Shown here in pieces: positions 47,761 to 57,630 of a DNA stretch of 64,000 nt (position 1 is the first letter of the stretch; every line of letters starts with the position of its first letter). The position numbers were made by a program, and so were the translations under genes. The stretch lies in NCBI GenBank assembly GCA_903904515.1, contig CAIVCR010000110.1, positions 31,915 to 95,914 on the forward strand, written 5' to 3'. The notes under the pieces are model-generated. The model worked only from the letters and a program-made list of their open reading frames with translations, did not search any database and was not told where the DNA came from. The DNA comes from an uncultured Bacteroidia bacterium (GTDB taxonomy: Bacteria > Bacteroidota > Bacteroidia > Bacteroidales > Prolixibacteraceae).

Positions 47761-49383
47761 TTACCTGACACAATGTGCCGGTTTTTGCTTTCTGCTTTCA
47801 CTTATTCTTCGTGCACTTTTCTGGATACACTCCCTCCTGGGAATTATCACTGAAACGCCATTATAAGCAATCTCCTGCCTGATCAGAGCTACCAGCTTTT
47901 CATGATTCTTTGGTAACGCCTCAATGACATGAATATGCTCCGCGTCGACTCCGGCACCAAGGCAAATTGATTCAATCCGTCCAAGAGCAGAAGAATTCTG
48001 TCCGCCTGTCATAGATGTCGATTCGTTATCTCCGATCATAATCAGGATATTCGATTTCTCATACACAGCATCCAGCAATCCAGTAATTCCTGAATGGGTA
48101 AAAGTTGAATCTCCAATCACTGCAAATGAAGGGAAAAGACCAGCATCGGCTGCACCTTTGGCCATCGTAACCGAAGAACCCATATCGACACACGTATTAC
48201 CTGAATGATAGGGAGGAAGAACACCCAGCGTGTAACAACCGATATCCGAAAAAACGTGACCGTCTCCGTATTCGGCACTCACCTCATCAAGCGCTTTAAA
48301 AAGGTCGTGGTGTCCGCATCCTTTACAGAGTGCAGGTGGACGGTTAGCGACCAGAGAGGGCATCGGCATTCCATTCTCGGTTTTGATTTTTAATGCATTC
48401 GCAATAATATCGGGATTGAGCTCCCCAGTTCTGGGAAGGGTGCCGTCCAATTTCCCGGATACTGGCTTCCCATATCCGAAAAAACCTTTCAGCTGCTCTT
48501 CCACAATCGGATACCCCTCTTCGATAATGAGCAATTTATCGACCTGTTGTTCAAGCTTTCTTACCATTTGGGAGGACAAAGGATACTGAACCACTTTAAG
48601 GATTGGGAACGGGCATCCATCGGGAAAATTTTCCTGGAGGTAATTCAGTGCAATACCGCAACAAATAATTCCAAGGCTATTATCTTTCCCGTCAATATAC
48701 CGATTAAAAGGGGACTCTTCCGAGGCCTTCTCAAACCTGGACTGTTTATCCAGTAGGGTCTGGTATCTTTTTCGGGCAAAAGCAGGCAGAAGGATAAATT
48801 GCAGCGGATCGGCAGGAAGTTTTAATTTGTTTTCGGAAGCTGCAGTATCGACAGGAATTACTCCGGCCCTGGAATGAGCAAGACGTGTTGTAATCCGAAG
48901 CAGCACAGGCGTGCCTAACTGCTCTGAAAGTTCAAACCCTGTCCGGGTCATGTCATACGCCTCTTGCTGATTCGAAGGTTCGAGAACCGGGATCATGGCA
49001 AACTTCCCGTAATAACGGGAATCCTGTTCATTTTGGGAGGAGTGCATCGATGGATCGTCAGCCACAGCAATAATCAGGCCTCCATTAATTCCGGTCATTG
49101 CAGCATTCATAAACGGATCAGCTGCGACATTCAGACCCACATGCTTCATGCAAACAAGGGCTCTTTTGCCCGCATACGACATCCCTAACGCCGATTCAAA
49201 TGCCGTTTTTTCGTTAGCTGACCACTCGCGATGAATATTCCGCTCAATGGCCATTTCATTCCCCTGAATATATTCTGTAATTTCTGTTGAAGGAGTGCCA
49301 GGATAAGCGTAAACGCCTGATATACCACCATCTATAGCACCTTGCCCGATTGCTTCAACACCAAGCAAAAGTTTTTTTGTCAT
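47761..49383 (-). CDS. iorA: Indolepyruvate ferredoxin oxidoreductase subunit alpha
   Basis: MTKKLLLGVEAIGQGAIDGGISGVYAYPGTPSTEITEYI, CKGCGHHDLFKAL, DIGCYTLGVLPPY (TPP binding). Confidence 0.93.
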   Translation of the reverse strand: MTKKLLLGVEAIGQGAIDGGISGVYAYPGTPSTEITEYIQGNEMAIERNIHREWSANEKTAFESALGMSYAGKRALVCMKHVGLNVAADPFMNAAMTGINGGLIIAVADDPSMHSSQNEQDSRYYGKFAMIPVLEPSNQQEAYDMTRTGFELSEQLGTPVLLRITTRLAHSRAGVIPVDTAASENKLKLPADPLQFILLPAFARKRYQTLLDKQSRFEKASEESPFNRYIDGKDNSLGIICCGIALNYLQENFPDGCPFPILKVVQYPLSSQMVRKLEQQVDKLLIIEEGYPIVEEQLKGFFGYGKPVSGKLDGTLPRTGELNPDIIANALKIKTENGMPMPSLVANRPPALCKGCGHHDLFKALDEVSAEYGDGHVFSDIGCYTLGVLPPYHSGNTCVDMGSSVTMAKGAADAGLFPSFAVIGDSTFTHSGITGLLDAVYEKSNILIMIGDNESTSMTGGQNSSALGRIESICLGAGVDAEHIHVIEALPKNHEKLVALIRQEIAYNGVSVIIPRRECIQKSARRISESRKQKPAHCVR

Positions 49384-49555
49384 ACAACCTGTACTGGATT
49401 TTCGGATAGATAAATAACCGGGTGAAATTAGTTGAATTATTTTAAAAAAAACGACTAATCAGGGTGTATCCGACTATTTATAAATAATCCAATCTGGGTG
49501 ATAAAACTACTTTAAGGCTTTAGAACTTACAGATAATATCGAGAAACCAACATAA

Positions 49556-49689
49556 TAGTTCGGAAAATTTTAATATTATTCAATTTCAATAATATGTAAC
49601 AGATTGAAATACATAGAAATAAAGAAATATCTCCATGTATTTCAACTTATTCATCATGAATTAGATACGAAAACATACCGAAGTATTGT
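49556..49689. repeat. Dispersed MITE-like element, copy B
   Basis: TAGTTCGGAAAATTTTAATATTATTCAATTTCAATAATATGTAACAGATTGAAATACATAGAAATAAAG...TATTTCAACTTATTCATCATGAATTAGATACGAAAACATACCGAAGTATTGT. Confidence 0.85.
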
Positions 49690-49719
49690 AACAATTACTC
49701 GGGGGGGGGATTTAGAATC

Positions 49720-50331
49720 TTACAGATTTCCGTAATCCTGTACATTATAATTGACAAATGTGCTTGCAGTATTTCTGCTATAGCCAATTCCTACAGTGCT
49801 ATAATTAGAACTTAGCATGGTCATTCTATGTCCTAAATCGGCAACTCCGGCATCGATAATCATAATACGGATAAAATTGATTGCTGCATTTTTGGGATCA
49901 GCAGACGAATTATAGTTTTCGCCGGAAGAGGCTGCGATATTTTCTCCGATTGAAGAACCCTCAAACCCAACTGTTATCGCACGTTTCATTGGTGTTCCGT
50001 TGAGATCATGACCCATGAGGTTTTTATCTGCAAGGAAAGAGGCATAATTAGAGGCTGAGATGTTGAGTGAATTATTGAAAGTGAGCGCTGATAACGGGGC
50101 TAAACCTTTAAGATATAAGTAACTGCCATTGTCATTTGTAGCATCTTTCAACCTCAATTCGGCATATGCTGCAGGATTTGTCCGGGCTAAATTAATTTCA
50201 TCCAGCATGCTTTGCTGAAAAGGGGTAATAACTTGTGGAATTTCAACTGTAGCATCTTTTACCAAACCGGGCTGACAACTTATCAGGGAAATAAAAAGCA
50301 TTCCTAGAATCGCACTGAAAATCGTTTTCAT
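49720..50331 (-). CDS. CAP (SCP/PR1) domain lipoprotein
   Basis: Lipoprotein signal MKTIFSAILGMLFISLISCQPG; MLDEINLARTNPAAYAELRL...GENIAASSGENYN...GHRMTMLSSNYSTVGIGYS. Confidence 0.9.
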   Translation of the reverse strand: MKTIFSAILGMLFISLISCQPGLVKDATVEIPQVITPFQQSMLDEINLARTNPAAYAELRLKDATNDNGSYLYLKGLAPLSALTFNNSLNISASNYASFLADKNLMGHDLNGTPMKRAITVGFEGSSIGENIAASSGENYNSSADPKNAAINFIRIMIIDAGVADLGHRMTMLSSNYSTVGIGYSRNTASTFVNYNVQDYGNL

Positions 50332-50481
50332 ACAATCAATAATTGGTCAAACAAAAAATGATCTTTTGTATAATCTTTGGGCGATTCAAAAATACAGTAA
50401 TATATTTACAGTTCCAAGTAAAATGTATATTATTTATTTACTGTGTATGTTTTTTTTGTTTTGGCTGCTTAATCGCGAAGT

Positions 50482-50630
50482 AATAAAATAATTTAGTTAA
50501 TTATTTTATTGATTTTCTGATACTTAGATTTATCAGAAAAATGTAAAATTATTTTACTATGATTAATTAATCATAGTAAATTCCCGGGTGCGGGAATTGC
50601 ATTTAGAAAAAAAAGAAAATAATTTTACAT
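50482..50630. repeat. Cluster of perfect inverted repeats/hairpins
   Basis: AATAAAATAATT-tagtt-AATTATTTTATT; TTTTCTGATA-cttagatt-TATCAGAAAA; TTTACTATGATTAATTAATCATAGTAAA (28-bp palindrome); AATTCCCG-ggtg-CGGGAATT; outer 15-bp IR ATGTAAAATTATTTT (50541-50555) / AAAATAATTTTACAT (50616-50630). Confidence 0.92.
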
Positions 50631-50657
50631 CAGCCTTAGGTATAGCTGATACAAACA

Positions 50658-50783
50658 TCAGAATCGGATAAAATGAGCAGTGATTTTCCCGTTGTCACCT
50701 TCAACTTTTTGGAAAGTTTTCCGACAAGAAATATTCCAGACATCAATTGTACCGTTTACTTTGGAATAATTGGGAAGGGGCTG
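50658..50783 (-). pseudogene. Possible decayed coding remnant
   Basis: Minus-strand open frame QPLPNYSKVNGTIDVWNISCRKTFQKVEGDNGKITAHFIRF* without a start codon. Confidence 0.3.
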
Positions 50784-50842
50784 CTATTGTTACCTTAATT
50801 TTCTATACCACATTAGGGGCAGAAGGGTATGGCTGAAATGAT

Positions 50843-50998
50843 TTAATTAAATGTGCCACTTACTAAATCGTCAAATGCATTATAAACTCCACGGTTTTGG
50901 GTTCGTTCCTGAAGGTCTTTCTGATTTTGTCTCCAGCTAAAGGCCATTTTCTTTAACTCAGCGTCGGCATGTTCAAAAAATAGCTGATAAGAATATAT
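50843..50998 (-). pseudogene. Possible decayed coding remnant (C-terminal fragment)
   Basis: Minus-strand open frame IYSYQLFFEHADAELKKMAFSWRQNQKDLQERTQNRGVYNAFDDLVSGTFN*; protein-like composition, no suitable start. Confidence 0.35.
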
Positions 50999-51076
50999 TT
51001 ACAGCTATGATCTGCGAAAATAATAAATTTAGATACTTTTACTTCCAATTGAATACACAAGAAAGCATGAATATTG

Positions 51077-53524
51077 ATGCCTAGATTTATAGTTTCCGTT
51101 CTGTGGTTGATTTGGTCTGCAACGATCACTGTCTGGGGGCAGAATTCATCTGCCGGGATAAAGGGGAAAGTTGTTGATCAGGAGTTGCATCCGCTTGAAA
51201 TGATCAGTATCCTGATTAAAGGGACCACCATTGGCACCACAACAAACAGCGATGGGGAATTCAGCTTACCGCCATTAAGGGGGAAGTCGTTAGTCCTTGT
51301 TTTTTCGGCTGTCGGTTATCAAAAAACTGAGCTGATGATTGCGCTCCCGGTCAATAAACCTATTTTGCAAATACTTAAATCTGAACTAAAAAGTATTCAG
51401 GAGATAGTTATTGAAAAAAAGAGGGAAAGGAATAACCTGATCGGAATCCAGCCCAAATTAACCTCCAGGTTACCATCAATAAGTGGTGGCGTTGAGACGT
51501 TGATCAAAACATTGCCAGGGGTAAGCAGCAACAATGAACTAAGTTCCCAATACTCGGTCAGGGGTGGAAATTTTGATGAAAACCTTGTCTACGTAAACGG
51601 GATTGAGATCATTCGCCCTTTCCTGGTGAAGTCAGGCGAGCAGGAGGGGCTTAGTTTCATTAACGGAGACATGGTTTCGTCTATCGGCTTCTCAACAGGT
51701 GGATTTGACGCCTCCTTCGGCGATAAAATGTCATCTGTGCTTGAAATCACTTATCGCAAGCCCAGTCGTACCGGTGCAATAGCTGAAATAGGTGCCTTGG
51801 GTGGATCGGCACTATTGGAGGGGATCAGTGCAAATGGAAAATTTTCCCACCTGACTGGAATCAGGTATAAAAATACCGCCTATTTACTGGGAACCCTGGA
51901 TAAAAAAGGGGAATACAACCCCTCCTTTACCGATCTGCAAACCTATCTCAATTATCGGTTTACCCCCCGTTTTTCATTGGGATTTCTAGGGAATTATGCT
52001 TCAAACAGCTACCAGTTTATCCCCAAAACCCAGCTTACCAGATTTGGCACCCTTACCAATCCATATCAGTTCACGGTCTATTTCGATGGGAGGGAGAAAG
52101 ATCTTTTCGAGAATTACCTTGGCGCCCTTTCGGCAGATTATACCCCGAATGAAAACATCTCCCTGAAATTGCAGGCCAGTTCATTTTACTCCTATGAAAA
52201 GGAGGCCAATGATATCCTGGGCGAATACTATTTAAGTGACATCTCTCAACAAAATGGTTCCCAGACCAATCAGGATAGCACGCTTGTCAATGGAACAGGA
52301 TCAGATCTGGGGCATGTCCGAAATAGCCTGACCGCCAAAGTTACAGCGTTAGAGCACAGGGGAGCATATTCCAAAGGCCATCATCAGATTCAATGGGGGA
52401 TTAAATACCGGCATGAGCATGTCTCCGATCGCATCAATGAGTGGGAGATGCGCGATTCAGCCGGGTATTCGCTACCCTATCGTGCCAATGATTTATCACT
52501 CTATCGTACCGTCACCGGCAAGGCGGATATAGTATCAAACCGCTATTCAGGTTTTGTTCAGGAGGGTTGGTCTGCTGAATTGGCCAGCGGAATTCTCGGT
52601 ATCACGGGTGGGGTGAGATTTCAAAACTGGGATTACAATCACCAGACCACAATTAGTCCAAGAATTTCAGTGAGCTGGAAAACAGGAAAAGAGAGAAGTC
52701 AAACTTTCAGGGCAGCCTGGGGAATATATGACCAAATGCCATTCTTCAAGGAATTAATCGATCGGAAGGCTCAACTGACAAAGGGTGTTAAAGCACAAAA
52801 AGCGATTCATTACGTAGTGGGTTACGACAAAATCTTCACCGGATACGAGCGTCCAATCAGACTTACAACCGAGGTATGGTATAAGTCACTTAGCCATTTA
52901 ATCCCCTATCAGATAGACAATTTAAATATTCAATACCTTCCTGATCAAACTGCCAATGGATACGCTTCAGGAATCGATTTTAAAATTAACGGAGAACTTC
53001 CCTCTGGTGCCCAATCGTGGGCAAGCCTCTCCTTAATGAAAACGGAAGAAAATATCCTGGGCGATTTTTATTTGAAGGAGGTTCCGGGAACAGGAACCGT
53101 AAAAATCTATCCCGGTTATATCCCCCGTCCCGCCGATCAGCGCATTAATTTCAGCATGTTTATTCAGGATTATTTTCCCGGATATCCATCTGTAAAAATG
53201 AGCATGACCCTGTTCTACGGAAGCCGCTTACCCTTTGGACCTCCAAGAGGTGCACGGTATTTGGACACCTTCAGAATGCCACCTTATCAAAGAGTGGATG
53301 CCGGATTCTCAAAGACGTTGATAGACAACAGCAAAAAAACCGTTCCAAACAACCGTAAATACCCTGTTGAAGAGGCATGGATCGGACTTGAAATATTCAA
53401 TCTCTTCGATATCAACAATACCATTTCTTACTATTGGATATCAGATATTCATAATCAAATGCACGCAGTTCCCAACTATCTGACCGGCCGCAGGCTTAAC
53501 CTGAAATTTTCAGTCAGGTTCTGA
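51077..53524 (+). CDS. TonB-dependent receptor with N-terminal CarboxypepD_reg-like domain
   Basis: GIKGKVVDQELHPLEMISILIKGTTIGTTTNSDGEFSLPPLRG; plug SQYSVRGGNFDENLVYVNGIEI; C-terminal LNLKFSVRF. Confidence 0.95.
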   Translation: MPRFIVSVLWLIWSATITVWGQNSSAGIKGKVVDQELHPLEMISILIKGTTIGTTTNSDGEFSLPPLRGKSLVLVFSAVGYQKTELMIALPVNKPILQILKSELKSIQEIVIEKKRERNNLIGIQPKLTSRLPSISGGVETLIKTLPGVSSNNELSSQYSVRGGNFDENLVYVNGIEIIRPFLVKSGEQEGLSFINGDMVSSIGFSTGGFDASFGDKMSSVLEITYRKPSRTGAIAEIGALGGSALLEGISANGKFSHLTGIRYKNTAYLLGTLDKKGEYNPSFTDLQTYLNYRFTPRFSLGFLGNYASNSYQFIPKTQLTRFGTLTNPYQFTVYFDGREKDLFENYLGALSADYTPNENISLKLQASSFYSYEKEANDILGEYYLSDISQQNGSQTNQDSTLVNGTGSDLGHVRNSLTAKVTALEHRGAYSKGHHQIQWGIKYRHEHVSDRINEWEMRDSAGYSLPYRANDLSLYRTVTGKADIVSNRYSGFVQEGWSAELASGILGITGGVRFQNWDYNHQTTISPRISVSWKTGKERSQTFRAAWGIYDQMPFFKELIDRKAQLTKGVKAQKAIHYVVGYDKIFTGYERPIRLTTEVWYKSLSHLIPYQIDNLNIQYLPDQTANGYASGIDFKINGELPSGAQSWASLSLMKTEENILGDFYLKEVPGTGTVKIYPGYIPRPADQRINFSMFIQDYFPGYPSVKMSMTLFYGSRLPFGPPRGARYLDTFRMPPYQRVDAGFSKTLIDNSKKTVPNNRKYPVEEAWIGLEIFNLFDINNTISYYWISDIHNQMHAVPNYLTGRRLNLKFSVRF

Positions 53525-53627
53525 AACCGGATATAAAACATTATAAATATCATAGTTCAAACAAATAAAATGATATAGTTTGGCAACCTTAAAACAACAA
53601 TAAATTAACTGATTTAAACACTCAACT

Positions 53628-54839
53628 ATGGAATCCAGAGATTATATTGAAAAAGAGAATCGTTATGGGGCACACAATTACCATCCGCTACCTGTTGTAC
53701 TGGAGAAGGGTGAAGGAATATTTGTCTGGGACGTGGAAGGCAAACGCTATTTCGACTTCCTGGCCGCCTATTCAGCAGTAAACCAGGGTCATTGCCATCC
53801 GAAAATTGTAAAGGCCCTCACAGAACAGGCTTCGAAGCTTGCCCTTACCTCAAGAGCTTTTTATAACAACACCCTTGGTGAATGGGAAGAGCTGATGTCG
53901 CATCAATTCGGATATGACAAAATGTTACCCATGAATTCCGGAGCTGAAGCCGATGAGACAGCGCTTAAACTTACCCGCAAGTGGGGCTACAAAGTAAAAG
54001 GTATTCCCCAGAATGAAGCGCGCATCGTGGTTTGCAACGGAAATTTTCACGGACGCACAATAACAATCGTTTCGATGTCTTCTGATCCCGATTCCTACCA
54101 GGATTACGGCCCTTTCACACCAGGATTTGTCAATATTCCCTACAACGACATAGAGGCGCTGGAGCGGGAACTGATGCATCCCAATACGGCAGGATTTTTG
54201 GTTGAGCCCATTCAGGCTGAAGCAGGCGTTTATGTTCCCGAGGATGGCTATTTGAGCAAAGCAGCCGCATTGTGTAAAAAATACAATGTTCTTTTGGTTG
54301 CTGATGAAGTTCAGACCGGCCTTTGCCGCACAGGCAAAATGCTCGCATGTGATCATGAAGAGGTTCGTCCCGATATTCTGGTGTTAGGGAAAGCCATTTC
54401 CGGGGGGATGTTTCCGGTCTCATGCGTACTGGCCGACGATGAAATTATGCTCACCATTAAACCGGGAGAACATGGTTCAACTTATGGAGGAAACCCCATA
54501 GCGGCAAAAGTAGCTATCGCAGCAATGGAGGTACTTCTTGATGAAAAACTTGCAGAAAATGCAACACGCATCGGCAAGATATTCAGAGATGAGATGAAAG
54601 CCTTTAAATCGCCACTGATTGCTGAAGTGCGCGGAAAGGGTCTTCTTAATGCCATTCAAATCAACCCGTTTGAAGGAAAAAAAGCATGGGATTTATGTTT
54701 ACTGATGAAAGAACATGGCATTCTGGCAAAACCTACTCATGAACATACGATACGATTTACACCACCGTTAATTATTACTGAACCACAAATGCGTGAAGCA
54801 ATCGAAATAATTAAGCTGTCAATGTCAGAGTTTATTTAA
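53628..54839 (+). CDS. rocD: Ornithine--oxo-acid transaminase
   Basis: [46 protein letters not shown]...[23 protein letters not shown]. Confidence 0.96.
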   Translation: MESRDYIEKENRYGAHNYHPLPVVLEKGEGIFVWDVEGKRYFDFLAAYSAVNQGHCHPKIVKALTEQASKLALTSRAFYNNTLGEWEELMSHQFGYDKMLPMNSGAEADETALKLTRKWGYKVKGIPQNEARIVVCNGNFHGRTITIVSMSSDPDSYQDYGPFTPGFVNIPYNDIEALERELMHPNTAGFLVEPIQAEAGVYVPEDGYLSKAAALCKKYNVLLVADEVQTGLCRTGKMLACDHEEVRPDILVLGKAISGGMFPVSCVLADDEIMLTIKPGEHGSTYGGNPIAAKVAIAAMEVLLDEKLAENATRIGKIFRDEMKAFKSPLIAEVRGKGLLNAIQINPFEGKKAWDLCLLMKEHGILAKPTHEHTIRFTPPLIITEPQMREAIEIIKLSMSEFI

Positions 54840-54873
54840 CTTTGCGCGGAAAATTAATTCTGAAGTGATCTGA

Positions 54874-56073
54874 ATGAGGCGAGTTTATTGCTTTTTAATA
54901 TTTTTGTACTTTTTGGCGGTAATCTTCCCTGATTCGGGACTTGCACAAACCAACACTCATGATTCGTTGGCTTTAAAAAACCAATTGAAAATAGAGTTCA
55001 GGACAGATATTGGAAATGTTCTTCCCACAAACGCTTTCGTCAGAATTCAAAATTCAGACGCAGATGGTCTTGCTCATTATTCAAGCTATTCGGTTCGGCT
55101 GGTCAGACAAACAACCGGAGACCAGTTATGGCAGCAGATCTATGGTAAACCAAGTTATGGAATTGGTCTTTATTCCGCTTATTTTAAAGACACAAAAAAA
55201 CTGGGAAATCCAATTGCCATTTACGGCTTTTTTAATGCTCCCTTTTTCAGGATTGGTGCGTGGAGTCTCAACTATGAGCTAGGTTTGGGCTTAACTTTTA
55301 ACTGGAACTCCTACAATCCGGTTGAAAATCCGACAAACATTGCAATAAGTGCCGAAAAATCAGTGTATATCGATGCAGGAATAAATCTAAAATATCATTT
55401 ATCCACCAGACTGGCTCTCAGTTTAGGATACGGGTTTACGCACTTTTCGAACGGAGCATTAAAAATGCCCAATAAAGGGTTAAATACTGAGGCAACCAGA
55501 ATAAGTGTTTCCTACGGATTAAATGACATTCCGATCCGAGATAAAACAGTTGTAAGACCTGTATTTTCCGGATATTGGGAATACACAATTGCAGGATATG
55601 GTGGCGCAAGAAATGTCCTGTACCAGGGAACCGATGTAAACCTGGCAACCAGTATGAAAGGGGTTAATTATGCGGTGTATGGAATCAGCAACACTTTGAG
55701 CCGTCAAATTACGTTCAAATCCAAAATCGGTTTCGGTATGACCACCGAATTTAATGGCTCGCAAAACTCGCAGATTGTTGTCGATGGCCCAACCCTTGAC
55801 ACAGCCGAACTTCCTTTTGACAGGCATCTGGCTTTGAGCATTTACCCCTCCTATGAATTGGTTGTGGACCATGTATCCCTGTTAATTCAACCGGGATTTT
55901 ATCTTCTTAGAATGAAAACATCCCATATGAGCCCCCAATTTTATCAGCGAATCGGAGTAAAATACCATTTCCTGAAAGATACGTACATTGGAATAAATCT
56001 AAGGGCCTACAATTTTTATGAATCTGATTTTATTGAATGGACTATTGGTCATCGCCTAAGGTGGCAGAATTAA
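54874..56073 (+). CDS. Acyloxyacyl hydrolase / lipid A deacylase (PagL)-like outer membrane protein
   Basis: Signal peptide; AISAEKSVYIDAGINLKYHLSTRLALSLGYGFTHFSNGALKMPNKGLN (HFSNG motif). Confidence 0.8.
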   Translation: MRRVYCFLIFLYFLAVIFPDSGLAQTNTHDSLALKNQLKIEFRTDIGNVLPTNAFVRIQNSDADGLAHYSSYSVRLVRQTTGDQLWQQIYGKPSYGIGLYSAYFKDTKKLGNPIAIYGFFNAPFFRIGAWSLNYELGLGLTFNWNSYNPVENPTNIAISAEKSVYIDAGINLKYHLSTRLALSLGYGFTHFSNGALKMPNKGLNTEATRISVSYGLNDIPIRDKTVVRPVFSGYWEYTIAGYGGARNVLYQGTDVNLATSMKGVNYAVYGISNTLSRQITFKSKIGFGMTTEFNGSQNSQIVVDGPTLDTAELPFDRHLALSIYPSYELVVDHVSLLIQPGFYLLRMKTSHMSPQFYQRIGVKYHFLKDTYIGINLRAYNFYESDFIEWTIGHRLRWQN

Positions 56074-56422
56074 AACTATCAGAATAAATCGCAATACCAA
56101 CCTCAATTGAAGATCTTATAATCTTCACAATAACAATCACATAAAACCATACCGGAAGTTTAATTCCAGATGAAACTCACTTCCTTTTTTGGCACAAAAT
56201 TTGTATTATTTCATACTTAGTTGACGCCCTTTATAATTAGGACAAAAAACACCGGATAAAAATAATATCCGGAAATGACAGTTTGGGAATTTATTTTTTT
56301 CTGGTACTGTATCTATGCACGATTATTGGTATAATTTTGCGTTACGATTTTTAATTAAAATCCAGTACTTGTTCAAAAAGCAGAATTTTTTATTCAAAAT
56401 AATAACAGTTAAAAATAGAATT

Positions 56423-57535
56423 ATGAAAACAAAAATTTCTTTCGTTGTTGTTTTAATGGTGGGGATTTTATCCTGGAGTTGCAACAAAACAGACAATCTG
56501 AAAACGCCTCAGGCACAGGTATCGCTAAAATCAGCCCTTACCCAGGGAGTTCAGCAATTAACTACAGCTGTATCTGCAATTACAACCTCAACAGGCTATC
56601 AGGTGGTTACCGGTCCGGCTGATTTAATGACCAAGGATGCTGTTGTATCGCCTTTTGATACAATTACCCGCACTATTTTATTAGCTGACATTGCCGGAAT
56701 TTATGATTATAAAGCAGTCCTGTTCAGGAGAGGATTTATGCCGGTAATGCGCTTTTTCAATAAGGTGGCCGACACCACAGTGATGGTTGTCCGTTTACCT
56801 GAAGAGAAGATTAAAGGATCAAGATCGCTGCTCCATTATGCTGCCAGCGACACACTGCTTGCAAATAACTACCAGATAACAGTTACTGATTATCAATTTA
56901 TTTTCAATCATTCGACCGGAACAACCTACCAAATGGCCTCAAAAACCAAAATTAAAGGTATTGAAGCCGGAGTGTTCAAAATTCAATCCTCTCACAATAA
57001 AACAACAGGTTATCATTTTGCTTCCGAATTTGATTTTCCGAATGGGTATATCACCAAATGTTACTACACACCCGGTGATACTGCTATTTCCGTTTATGCT
57101 ATTTCTGACGGAACAAAAACCCTTTACGAAGAGAAATACACTGCGATAAAAACCAGCACTTCCAACAGACATCGTGAAAAAGAATTCTCACTGACCATCG
57201 GCGATGTTATGATCGTTCGGCAATTAGGACACACGCAAGCCAGTCTTGACAGTGCAAAAGTATATGTGGCAGGAGTTCTGCAAACGAAGGCTAAAGTTGA
57301 AATCGTTGATAAGGCGACAGGTACACCTCCCGTTGATGATGTTGACAAGTGCGTTTCAAATAAGCAACGGGAACTAAAAATAACATTTGATGATGGAACA
57401 AGCAAAACATTTACTGAACTTGCCGGCAGTGTAATTACCGACATCAGTTCGCTGTTTGCTTCATTACGCCAGGCTAATTTCGGAACTGCCATCGTTGACT
57501 GGATAGCCTGGGATATCTACTACAAGAAAATTTAA
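56423..57535 (+). CDS. Hypothetical lipoprotein
   Basis: Start trimmed to ATG at 56423: MKTKISFVVVLMVGILSWSCNKTDN (lipobox); no recognised domain. Confidence 0.75.
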   Translation: MKTKISFVVVLMVGILSWSCNKTDNLKTPQAQVSLKSALTQGVQQLTTAVSAITTSTGYQVVTGPADLMTKDAVVSPFDTITRTILLADIAGIYDYKAVLFRRGFMPVMRFFNKVADTTVMVVRLPEEKIKGSRSLLHYAASDTLLANNYQITVTDYQFIFNHSTGTTYQMASKTKIKGIEAGVFKIQSSHNKTTGYHFASEFDFPNGYITKCYYTPGDTAISVYAISDGTKTLYEEKYTAIKTSTSNRHREKEFSLTIGDVMIVRQLGHTQASLDSAKVYVAGVLQTKAKVEIVDKATGTPPVDDVDKCVSNKQRELKITFDDGTSKTFTELAGSVITDISSLFASLRQANFGTAIVDWIAWDIYYKKI

Positions 57536-57583
57536 GTTAATTCAGCAACAGGTTTAAAATTATTGACACCCCAATATAATTTC

Positions 57584-57630
57584 AACACCCGACAGCTTTT
57601 CAGAGTTTGTCGGGTGTTTTCATTTTTTCT
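57584..57630 (+). terminator. Intrinsic terminator
   Basis: AACACCCGACA (57584-57594) / TGTCGGGTGTT (57608-57618), then TTCATTTTTTC. Confidence 0.85.

Noticed and set aside
49701-49709. G9 homopolymer as a phase-variation switch for the CAP gene
   Set aside because: Lies just downstream of the CAP stop codon (gene on minus strand), outside coding sequence and not in its promoter.
54130-54423. Minus-strand ORFs inside rocD (53925-54423)
   Set aside because: Antisense to a confident transaminase; no recognisable domain.
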